DNA of 49,163 nt from a virus: IMG/VR virus record IMGVR_UViG_3300005527_002496, positions 1-49,163 of that record, one strand, 5' to 3'. Every line of letters begins with the position of its first letter. Positions within the stretch are counted from its first letter, which is position 1. Positions 1-8,161 of the stretch are shown here, in pieces. The notes beneath the pieces are model-generated. The model saw only the letters and a list, made by a program, of their open reading frames with translations. It was not told the origin of the DNA and made no database searches. A program made the translations under genes and the position numbers.

Positions 1-444
1 ATCATACCGAGGGATGGCAACCCCACCGCCAGTTTTCGCCTTACCAGAAGCATCCTTTGTAATGCGCTCATACTCGGCCTTGCTTTCTGCGACGAAGATG
101 CGGTTACCCTTGCCGGTATTAGCATCATAGCCCAGATTGTTGTTGGTCAGCCACCGGATGCCATTCAGAACCTTGGCAATAAGCTTGGGCTTGGAGACCC
201 CCTCTGCGTTGTTCCCCTCATGGCGACTCATCAAACCCTCCATCGCATCAATGTCCGACGCGTCCACGGCACCCTTGGGTGCGGGCTCTGCGGTCGGAGC
301 AGTGATCGCAGCTTTGGCCTGCTGCGTAAGCTGCGGAATCTTAGCAAGCAGACCTTCGGCCAGCAATGCTTGGAACTGGGCGTAGGAGTAATCCTTGCCC
401 TCGAACGTGAAGATGCGTTCGGAAAGTTTGCAGTTGAGTGCCAT
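1..444 (-). CDS. Unknown late protein, N-terminal part (cut by window edge)
   Basis: An ATG at 444 on the minus strand opens a frame that stays open for 148 codons to base 1, so the C-terminus lies outside the window. Its ATG overlaps the TAA of the ferritin-like gene by one base, which suggests translational coupling at the end of the late operon. The protein starts MALNCKLSERIFTFEGK, continues with a Gln/Ala-rich helix and a Pro/Ala linker near residues 47-55, then a segment containing GIRWLTNNNLGYD. I do not recognise the family. It may be a further internal virion protein or the start of a large multidomain protein; both are guesses. Confidence 0.75.
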   Translation of the reverse strand, partial: MALNCKLSERIFTFEGKDYSYAQFQALLAEGLLAKIPQLTQQAKAAITAPTAEPAPKGAVDASDIDAMEGLMSRHEGNNAEGVSKPKLIAKVLNGIRWLTNNNLGYDANTGKGNRIFVAESKAEYERITKDASGKAKTGGGVAIPRYD

Positions 445-947
445 TAGGCGAATTTCTCTTTTTGCCAGTAATAGATGGCGAAGCTGTTGTCAGCACCGAT
501 GGTATCCAGTTCGTTGAGCATATCGCTGTACTCGATCACGCTCTCGTTCTGGCCCAAGCGCAGCGGGGTGAGGAAGTCAAACACGCACAGGTCGAGGTTG
601 AACATCTCCTTGGATGTCTCCTCATACGCCTCGTACAGGGCGTACTCAATGTCGTAGGCTTGCTCAACCACGTCCACGAGGCTGGCGTACTCCTTGTCCG
701 GGCGCTCGATGGCAGGGAGCTCGAAGAAGACGTTCCAGTCCGTGAGGTACTTCTCCACCTTACGAGCGTGGTCGTGCTCGTTCTCCGCTTCCTTGAGGAA
801 GAACTTGGCAGCCGACTCGTACCCCTTGCCTTGGCACCAGTTGGCCACGGCGGTGTAGAAGTACATGGCGTCATACTCGTCCTTGAGACGCTCAAGCAGC
901 TTGGAGACTACCAGCTTGTCGAGTGATTTGGGGGTCTTTACGGGCAT
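444..947 (-). CDS. Ferritin-like protein
   Basis: The 167-aa protein has the length and helix pattern of a bacterial ferritin. Against E. coli FtnA (family knowledge, aligned by eye), site-A iron ligands appear conserved: E24 in KDEYDAMYFY, E57 and H60 in EAENEHDHAR. Q133 and E135 lie in the fourth helix where ferritins carry Q and E, but the residue matching FtnA E94 appears to be Q96, so ferroxidase site B may be altered. The region EYASLVDVVEQAYDIEYAL matches the third ferritin helix. The gene overlaps its upstream neighbour (ejection-type protein) by 10 bases and its downstream neighbour by one, so it sits inside the virion operon. It could store or oxidise iron, or be a helical-bundle structural protein that reuses the fold. 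Confidence 0.75.
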   Translation of the reverse strand: MPVKTPKSLDKLVVSKLLERLKDEYDAMYFYTAVANWCQGKGYESAAKFFLKEAENEHDHARKVEKYLTDWNVFFELPAIERPDKEYASLVDVVEQAYDIEYALYEAYEETSKEMFNLDLCVFDFLTPLRLGQNESVIEYSDMLNELDTIGADNSFAIYYWQKEKFA

Positions 948-3900
948 CGTACTTTGAGTTTTTTGGCGTCTTCAAGCTGCTTCACAGCTTCGTCAAATTT
1001 AGCACTTACCTCGGCAAGCTTGGGGTTTTCACGAAGAAGGTCGTCTATCTCCTTCTGAGTTTTATTCTTGGTGCCTGCGTGAGTCGTACCTTTTAAGTTG
1101 TCTCGCAACTTGGCAAGCTTTTGGAATAAAGCCACGGTCTTTGCCTTGGGTTCGGCCACCGTTACAGGCTCTGCTACTGGCTTTGGAGCAGGCTTGGCCG
1201 CTGGCTTGGCCGCTGGCTTGGGTTCGTAGATGTAAGGAACTTCAATGTTGTTCTCCGTTACAATCGTTTGGAACTCAATGTCAAACTCATCCTGCGGAAT
1301 CTCTCCAAGCTCCAACTTGGCCACATGAATAGCCGCATCGATTGAAAGGTCGTCATCAAGAATGGTGATCTTCTTTCCGCCGGGCAGGGTGATATTGGCA
1401 ACAGAAGCCAGAGGCCCGGTTGTCCGATTCTCAATGCCAGCGAACTGAACAGATCCGTCCACAATAGCAGCGTCGCCAATTACCACGGGCTTGAATTTCT
1501 TCACAGCGCCCATGGGCTTTTGGTAGAATACATACTGCCCGTTCTCCTTCTTGACTACCCCTTGTTTTGGCCCGGAGACTCCATCGTCGTAGGTGATGGA
1601 GATTCCTTCATCGGCTGCTGCTGCGATTGGGGTTGCCCCTCGCCTCGCCGCTTTAGGAGCCTGTTTAGGAGCTCTAACTGCAACCGCTTGGGTAGCTGTG
1701 CGAGTTTCAGTTCTTGTTCTAAATCCATAGTCCTGTAGTGTTTGAATTGAGCGTTCTACCGCAGCCTGCATTTGGCCTTTTTGCTCAGGCGTAAGGTCTT
1801 CCCTTGATTCAATGTCGTCGAAGATGCTGTAAAGTTCATCTTCAGCGGCAGCAAGCCTGTTCTCGTTGACATACTCAGCACCACGGACAGAGGCAAGCAC
1901 TGAAGAAAGCTCACTTCTGCCCGGGGCTACTACCGCTACTTCTTCTTCGGTGAGCGTTTCGGGAGCTTTAGGCCCTTGGACTCCCGGTCCCACTCCTTCA
2001 CCCCCTTCTTCCCGAGCGCCTTCTGGCCCGAGGGGCTGTGCGCCCATTTGCGCTGCTGTTCGCTTTTGTACGGCATCCGTTTGTGTTTTTAGTTGTTGTT
2101 GTTTCTTTATCAGTTCTTGCACCCTTTTCTGCACGGCAGGGTCTGCCTTGCCAAAAGACTGGATGCTTATGTTGCTTGAGCCAAGTGCGCCATCGATGAA
2201 TTGCTGGTCACCAAGGAGTCTGGTCATGCCCTCCTCGGTCTGCACCATTGGCACACCATTGGTCATGGTGATGGTGTAGTATGCACCACCTTTGTTGTTG
2301 GCGAAGTCAACAAGCCCTTGGCTTGCGGTCTTCATCCTGTCCTCCAGCACCTTCTTGGCCACTGGGTCTTGCTCTGCTTCCAGCTTGGCCCTGAGACCAT
2401 CTAGTTCGCCGGACATCGCCGTGTAGATGTACTGCCGCTGACCGTCCAGACCAAGCCTTTCTGCCTGCTCCTTGTTTTTAATTGCCGAGTCAAACCTATT
2501 TCTCAGTGCATCTCTTTCATTTTGATCAATGCTCCCATTTGCGAACATCAGATCAATTGAAGCGCGAGCCATTGAAGGATTTTCAAACACACCCTTGAGA
2601 ACCCACGCGTTCTTGTAAGAGTCGTTTACCTTATCAGCAGCACGCTGAGCCAAAAACTCATTAGCCAGACCGCTTCTTGTAGGTTCGGAGACTCCACCAA
2701 CTGCACCGATAAAACCAGCGGGACCGACAGCAACTAAGGTTTTTTTCCAGTCATTAATATCCTTTAGATCCTGACCAAGCCTATCAAATGCCCCACCACC
2801 TTCAAGGACGCTCTTCTCCGTGGACCCCTCAAACTTCTCTTGAATGGTTTCCACGCCAAGCTCAAATACGCCCTTGGCCCCCATTTGAATGGGTTTTTCA
2901 AGAGCGGTAAGTGATGCCGGAAGCTTTGAAGCAAGTTTTGATGGAAGCATCGAAAGCCCCTTCACAAATGGCATTGCTTCTGCAAACGACAGAGGGAGAT
3001 AAGCTATTTGACTTTTCAGCGTTTCCGTGCCAGCCTTATCTGCTGCCGCTGCATCTCCAGTCTCGTTGAAAACATCCTCTCTCGCACTACCAGATACCTG
3101 CCACGCATTCATCACAGCAGATGTAAGACCACCGGCCATAGCAGCGGCAGCAGGAGTTCCAAATCCAGTAGAGGCCAATGTTGCGGCGCCAACGGACGGA
3201 ATCATTGTAGCGGCAAGCTGGCCCGTCAATGTACCAAGACCCTGACCCGGAAGCCACGACTTGAAAGTACCCATGTCCACCTCCTTGGTAAAGTATCTGT
3301 TCTCCAGCCAATCACCAAGCTCGTACATGGGGCCTATGTCCTCCCCGAACGCAGCGGACATACTCTTTATGACGCCGCCAGTTGTCTTTAGATAAGAGTC
3401 AAATAAAGCTGTGTATGGATTAGCAAGCTCCTCTCGAAATCCTTTTATGCTACCGGTTACCGTTTTGTAAGAATCCTCATATGCCTGCTCAAGCTGCTTT
3501 TTAAGCTCTGGATCTTTGCTCCATTTCTGTACAATAGAAGCATTCTCTTTATTAAAAGCACTTACCTCTGCATCGTAGAGCGAATTGTAATTTTTGTTCA
3601 ACTCGCTAAATCTTGCATTGTATCCTTGAAGTATTTGCTCTTGTAACGCATTCCTTTTTTTATCGTATTCTTCTGCCGTTTTTTTGAATGATTCATTAAG
3701 CTGCGCAAGCTCAGCATTTGCAGAATCAGAATCAATTAAGCCAGAATTATATCTTTCTTGTATACTTGCATATGATTGATTATACCCCTGCTCAAGTTGT
3801 TGATTTTCAATTTTTATCTGTTCTGAAATTGGGGCAATTTCAGTCTCGTATTGTTTTCTTATTTCTTCTTGATCAAAGACATAACTTGATTTCAAAGACT

Positions 3901-4726
3901 GAAGTCTTGCTTGACTTGAAGCATAAAGTTTATCATCTTCAGTAAACTTAAGAGAATACCTGTCGTAGATATTTTTTGCTTTTTCTTCATACAAGCTTTC
4001 TATGGATGGCCTGATAAAAGCATTATCTACTTTTTGCTTTAGTTTATTGTAGTAAAGCTTTTCAAATTCAGTTCCTTCTACTCCAAGTTTTCTAGATTCG
4101 TCCTCCGCTATGGTTCTAATCTTCCCTTCATCCGGAACAAGAGTTCCATCAGACGCTTGCTTCATAAGAAGCTTTGCTTGAGCTTGACCAATCTTGGAAT
4201 CAGAACTTACATACTTATTACTAGCTTCATTGATGTACTTTTCAGTATCAAGAATGTTTTGTTTGTGAGACTTTTCAAATGCAGAATAAACATAATTTGC
4301 CTGTTCTTTTCTTTTTTTGTTTTGATTAAAAGCATCAGGCTGATTTATTTCTGCGTACCTTGAATTTGCAGCAGCCATAGGGTCTTCAAGCGCATCTTTA
4401 TAGTCTCTCCATTGCTTGAAGTCCTGAGAAGATTTAATGTATCGATTTGCTATTTCGCCTCCCCTTATTAGCATTTCGGTTTCTTGACCCCTTTGGCCGT
4501 CCGGGGCCACGCTTTGCCCCACCACCCCAACTGATGTTGAAGGAGACACCGAAGATGGTGACTCCGAAGATGGTGATGGGGCCTCGGCGAAAGGGGTTCT
4601 TACGCCACGAGGCTCTCCTGTTGATGAAGTCTCCGATTCCGTACTGCTAAGAATAGCATCCGATGGAGGAGTCCATTCAGTTTCACTTGAAAGAATTGCG
4701 TCTGCTGGTGGTTTCCAAGTACTCAT
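938..4726 (-). CDS. Large internal virion / ejection-type protein (1262 aa)
   Basis: Near the N-terminus are two copies of a W-x-P-P-x-D-A-I-L-S-S motif (residues 4-14 and 18-28), a style common in phage internal virion proteins, then a Ser/Pro-rich stretch to about residue 75. Residues about 95-460 are charged and coiled-coil-like; a Gly/Ala-rich hydrophobic region follows near 490-560 and could cross a membrane. The C-terminus has Ala-Lys-Pro repeats (about 1165-1190) and a final helix. Its ATG overlaps the stop of the transglycosylase gene by four bases. Its 5' half (about 3,400-4,450) is much richer in A+T than its neighbours. I infer a protein ejected with the DNA; no enzyme motif is visible. 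Confidence 0.65.
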   Translation of the reverse strand: MSTWKPPADAILSSETEWTPPSDAILSSTESETSSTGEPRGVRTPFAEAPSPSSESPSSVSPSTSVGVVGQSVAPDGQRGQETEMLIRGGEIANRYIKSSQDFKQWRDYKDALEDPMAAANSRYAEINQPDAFNQNKKRKEQANYVYSAFEKSHKQNILDTEKYINEASNKYVSSDSKIGQAQAKLLMKQASDGTLVPDEGKIRTIAEDESRKLGVEGTEFEKLYYNKLKQKVDNAFIRPSIESLYEEKAKNIYDRYSLKFTEDDKLYASSQARLQSLKSSYVFDQEEIRKQYETEIAPISEQIKIENQQLEQGYNQSYASIQERYNSGLIDSDSANAELAQLNESFKKTAEEYDKKRNALQEQILQGYNARFSELNKNYNSLYDAEVSAFNKENASIVQKWSKDPELKKQLEQAYEDSYKTVTGSIKGFREELANPYTALFDSYLKTTGGVIKSMSAAFGEDIGPMYELGDWLENRYFTKEVDMGTFKSWLPGQGLGTLTGQLAATMIPSVGAATLASTGFGTPAAAAMAGGLTSAVMNAWQVSGSAREDVFNETGDAAAADKAGTETLKSQIAYLPLSFAEAMPFVKGLSMLPSKLASKLPASLTALEKPIQMGAKGVFELGVETIQEKFEGSTEKSVLEGGGAFDRLGQDLKDINDWKKTLVAVGPAGFIGAVGGVSEPTRSGLANEFLAQRAADKVNDSYKNAWVLKGVFENPSMARASIDLMFANGSIDQNERDALRNRFDSAIKNKEQAERLGLDGQRQYIYTAMSGELDGLRAKLEAEQDPVAKKVLEDRMKTASQGLVDFANNKGGAYYTITMTNGVPMVQTEEGMTRLLGDQQFIDGALGSSNISIQSFGKADPAVQKRVQELIKKQQQLKTQTDAVQKRTAAQMGAQPLGPEGAREEGGEGVGPGVQGPKAPETLTEEEVAVVAPGRSELSSVLASVRGAEYVNENRLAAAEDELYSIFDDIESREDLTPEQKGQMQAAVERSIQTLQDYGFRTRTETRTATQAVAVRAPKQAPKAARRGATPIAAAADEGISITYDDGVSGPKQGVVKKENGQYVFYQKPMGAVKKFKPVVIGDAAIVDGSVQFAGIENRTTGPLASVANITLPGGKKITILDDDLSIDAAIHVAKLELGEIPQDEFDIEFQTIVTENNIEVPYIYEPKPAAKPAAKPAPKPVAEPVTVAEPKAKTVALFQKLAKLRDNLKGTTHAGTKNKTQKEIDDLLRENPKLAEVSAKFDEAVKQLEDAKKLKVRCP

Positions 4727-7380
4727 TTTTTCGTGTATTCTTTTCCATTCGGCCCAACAAGTTTTCCTCCGCTAGGAAGTTCGGACCACTTTCTATTGAA
4801 TTCTTCTGCGGTAATTTGAGTTTGTTCAACACTCTCGCCTTGTCCTCCAAAAATCAAAGGCATCCTTTTTTTAACCCCGGGAATGTAATTCCTTGTTTCT
4901 TCTGGCATATTTTCCATGCCTTTTCTTTTCACGTTTCCAATTCCCCAATTGTATGAAGCAAGCGCCTTATCAAGATCGCCATCATTTTCTTTCAACAAAT
5001 CGCTCAACATCTTGGCAGCGCCTTCGGCCTCTGATTCAATGTTATTTATCTCAACATTGTATTGACTAGCCGTGTCTGGCATGAATTGAAAATATCCCTG
5101 AGCTCCAGTTCTTGATGTTAGCCCGGGGCGCCCTCGCGATTCTTGCATCATTACAGCGTTAAGAAGCCCGGACGGAAGTTCATATTTGCTTTCAAGGCTG
5201 GAGAACATTGAAGACACCTCAGGCTGAGAATTTACATCTATTGCAGTTCCGCTGGTTTCAATCTCCCTTATTGCCTGATTTCGTTGCTGTTCAAGTGCAA
5301 TGTCAAGACTCATTCTTTCCATCTGCTCGGGAGGCACCGGTCCCATTGGGGCCTCAAATGGGTTGCTGGGCATTCCGGGAATGCGCGGCTGTGTTTGTTG
5401 AGAAGCCGTAGCGGCAGATTGTTGTTGTGCTTGTGCTGTGGCTCCAATTGGAAGACCTAGCTGACTCCTGAATTGATCAATTGCATTACTTGCATCTTGC
5501 TCTGATTCAATCCCGCTTGCTACGCTTATGGCTGCGCGAGCCATATTATAAGGAACGACAGAGTCTTCAAGGTTATTGAATTTTGTTATGTTGATATTTC
5601 CAGAGTCATCATAAAGTCCACCGATGATGTCGTCTGGAGATTGAGCAGCGGCGCCAGCATACCTTGCTTTCTTGCCATACATGAAAATCTTGTTATCCTT
5701 ATCCCTAAAAACACCGACAGGGATTATAGCCTCGCCTTGAATGCTTTGAGCCGCCGGAATTCTAGCTTTCTTGTTAGATACTTCAAAGAATTGAATTGCA
5801 TCTATGGAATAACTCCTTGAAAGATCTGATGTAATTTTTGCTCCTTTCCTTTGAGCCTCTTTCACAAGTGGGCTAAGTTGCGTTGATGTCTTTCCATCCT
5901 CATCAGTTGCTGCAACTATTGGATTAAGGGGCTGATACCTTATCGTAGTTCCTCCAAGTCCTCCTGCACCTGTACCTGCACCGCCGCCAGTTGCTTCTCC
6001 ATCTGCTCCTCCACCACCCTTGTACATATCCTCAACAGTCGTGGTCATGTCAAACTTATCTGGAAGCATATTGCTCAAAAACTTTTTGTTATCGGCAATT
6101 TTTTGATCCAGATTGTCTCCTGCTCCATACCCTTGCTCAAGGGCCATTGAACGAGCAAGTTGATTGATTTGATTCTCAAATGTTTCTCTATGCCCCTTGG
6201 TAACAAACATATATCTTCCATCCTTGACAACCATGCCCGGAGTTTTCCCCGGTTGCAAGAATTGCCTTTCGGCAAAGTCTTTTACAGACGGAGCAATAGT
6301 GGTCTTAAAATACTCATCACGGCCCAGCATCATGTCGAACTGGGTCATGTCATTGACCAGTTTGTCGAAGTTGCCACCAACGCCACCGCCACCAGCATAT
6401 CTGCCCATGCCATAAAGGATGTCTTTGGCAAGCTGGCGGGCCTCGGGAGTGGAGGCTATCTTGTTCGTTGCTGCTTGGGTAAGGTAATCTTCCGCACGCT
6501 TGAAGTTGTACAGACCGTGGGAGGCAAGTGCTTCGTTCTTGGCGTTCATATCGCGCCAGCGGGCCTGTAGCTCGGGGTTGGTTGCAATGGCCCTGTATGC
6601 CTTGTTCACGTTCCCTCCGTACATGGCATCGGCAATGCCCTGCACGAACTCGTTGTTCCGATCCTGTACGAGACGGGTGAAGTTCTGCTGGTAGGGGTCG
6701 GCGGTCTTGGGAACCTTGAAGAACTCGGCTGCGAACGCCTGTCGCTTTTTGTCAAGTTCAACCTGCCGGTTGTTCAAGATGGTCGCCGCCTTGCTGATGG
6801 CACCCATTGGCATCCTGCCGGGGCGGGCCACGACCTCAAGGCCGGTGCTGTAGTTGTACTGCGCGGGGTCTTGCGGGTTGGGGTAAAAGTCCTCTTGGGT
6901 AAATTCAACGGTCTCTTCGGGGGCAGGCCACGTCACCCCTCCACGCTGGCGAGGAGCGCGTTCTTCTGAAGTGCCGGGCGCAGTTCCAGCAGTAGCAGTA
7001 GTTGTTCCTTGGGGGGTTACAGCAGTTGAACCAATCCCACCGCCGGAATATATGTTAGCGCCAGTCCGAACAGCATTTGATAAATCAAGAGGTTGATTTA
7101 TTTGGCCGGGTGCATTGAAATTAATTGCACTCGGTGCCATTTCGTAATTAACCAAAGGAAGAGCTTGATCTTGCTCTCTCAAAAAATTAAACTCAGTATT
7201 ATACAACTCATCTACATTAGATGCAGGTATGTTGTACCGAGACACCCTTCTTCCGCCCGGCGCATTTGGATCTTCAAATGTTAAGTTCCAATCTACTCCA
7301 GATGTCCGTGACCCTGTATTTTCAGGGCCGCCTTCATTCTGAGCAGCAAGCTGGTCGAGTTCTTCTATGTAGTTGGCCAT
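4723..7380 (-). CDS. Virion-associated lytic transglycosylase (885 aa)
   Basis: The C-terminal part (about residues 720-850) is an SLT/lysozyme-like transglycosylase domain: probable catalytic E747 in MMQESRG, followed by GAQGYFQFMPDTA and ALASYNWGIGNV, all typical of the family. The N-terminal 700 residues are unlike any enzyme I know and contain Gly/Thr-rich and Gln-rich linkers (about 110-140 and 650-690). The layout of a peptidoglycan-cutting domain on a large protein between two other ejection-type proteins fits an internal virion protein that opens the cell wall during DNA entry. It could also help lysis, as no other cell-wall hydrolase is visible in the window. Confidence 0.8.
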   Translation of the reverse strand: MANYIEELDQLAAQNEGGPENTGSRTSGVDWNLTFEDPNAPGGRRVSRYNIPASNVDELYNTEFNFLREQDQALPLVNYEMAPSAINFNAPGQINQPLDLSNAVRTGANIYSGGGIGSTAVTPQGTTTATAGTAPGTSEERAPRQRGGVTWPAPEETVEFTQEDFYPNPQDPAQYNYSTGLEVVARPGRMPMGAISKAATILNNRQVELDKKRQAFAAEFFKVPKTADPYQQNFTRLVQDRNNEFVQGIADAMYGGNVNKAYRAIATNPELQARWRDMNAKNEALASHGLYNFKRAEDYLTQAATNKIASTPEARQLAKDILYGMGRYAGGGGVGGNFDKLVNDMTQFDMMLGRDEYFKTTIAPSVKDFAERQFLQPGKTPGMVVKDGRYMFVTKGHRETFENQINQLARSMALEQGYGAGDNLDQKIADNKKFLSNMLPDKFDMTTTVEDMYKGGGGADGEATGGGAGTGAGGLGGTTIRYQPLNPIVAATDEDGKTSTQLSPLVKEAQRKGAKITSDLSRSYSIDAIQFFEVSNKKARIPAAQSIQGEAIIPVGVFRDKDNKIFMYGKKARYAGAAAQSPDDIIGGLYDDSGNINITKFNNLEDSVVPYNMARAAISVASGIESEQDASNAIDQFRSQLGLPIGATAQAQQQSAATASQQTQPRIPGMPSNPFEAPMGPVPPEQMERMSLDIALEQQRNQAIREIETSGTAIDVNSQPEVSSMFSSLESKYELPSGLLNAVMMQESRGRPGLTSRTGAQGYFQFMPDTASQYNVEINNIESEAEGAAKMLSDLLKENDGDLDKALASYNWGIGNVKRKGMENMPEETRNYIPGVKKRMPLIFGGQGESVEQTQITAEEFNRKWSELPSGGKLVGPNGKEYTKK

Positions 7381-7392
7381 GTCTGCTTGCTG

Positions 7393-8160
7393 TTATTGGA
7401 ATGGTGCAAATGACGGGGTCGGAAGATTTGAAGCGTAATCACCTATCGTTGCGCTAAAGCCCGGAATTGAAGGATTGCTCGGAGTTGCGTTATACCCAAA
7501 CCCGTAATTTGTAGTTTGCGGAGTTTGCGTAAGCTGGCCAAGCTGATAATTCTTTGGCAGCAGTTTTTCTTGACCTCCATCGGCTGGAGCCGATTTATTC
7601 ATTTCGGGAATCATGGTCGCCGCCTGAGCAAAAGAGCCAATGGCAGCGGTTGCGCTATCCGTTGCAGCTTGGCGCATCTGTGCGGCCACGGCTTGGGCGT
7701 AGTTGCGGCGCTTCATCTGAAGGCCATAGATGGCGTTCTGAATGTTATCAATCAGCCCACCCTGATATGCAAGCATCTGATCGGCTCCCCGTGCAGCCTG
7801 TGCAGCAACCTGACCAATACCCTGCCCATAGCCGGTCTGTGACCGCAGCAGGGCATTGACCGTACCAGCGCCACCGCCAGCCCGTACAAGATTGGCTTGC
7901 GTTTGGGCCAACGAGCCAGCCAGCCCCTGCCGCGCCATCGCCGAGGTGGGGTCGGTGCCCAAGCGCATCGAACGCTCAAGCTGCCGGGTGCGGGCAAGCT
8001 GTGCGTACTGCTCGGGGCTTACGGGGGTCAGGGCTTTGTCCAGACGCTGGAACTCAGCCTCAAGACCCTTCGCTTTCTTCGCTTGGCCGATACCCCGAAT
8101 GGCGTTGGCTGCTGCCGACGCACCCATCAGGGCAAGGGGTACGAATGCTGGAATTGCCAT
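7393..8160 (-). CDS. Small internal virion protein (255 aa)
   Basis: The first 30 residues are hydrophobic and Ala-rich (IPAFVPLALMGASAAANA), followed by an Ala/Gln/Gly-rich helical region to about residue 185 and a disordered tail rich in Asn, Pro and Tyr. This composition is typical of small ejection proteins of podoviruses (T7 gp14 or P22 gp7 class), known to help form a trans-envelope channel. It starts one base after the 1568-aa gene stops and ends 12 bases before the transglycosylase gene, completing a set of three ejection-type genes. There is no specific motif, so the function is inferred from composition and position. Confidence 0.6.
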   Translation of the reverse strand: MAIPAFVPLALMGASAAANAIRGIGQAKKAKGLEAEFQRLDKALTPVSPEQYAQLARTRQLERSMRLGTDPTSAMARQGLAGSLAQTQANLVRAGGGAGTVNALLRSQTGYGQGIGQVAAQAARGADQMLAYQGGLIDNIQNAIYGLQMKRRNYAQAVAAQMRQAATDSATAAIGSFAQAATMIPEMNKSAPADGGQEKLLPKNYQLGQLTQTPQTTNYGFGYNATPSNPSIPGFSATIGDYASNLPTPSFAPFQ

Positions 8161-8161
8161 C

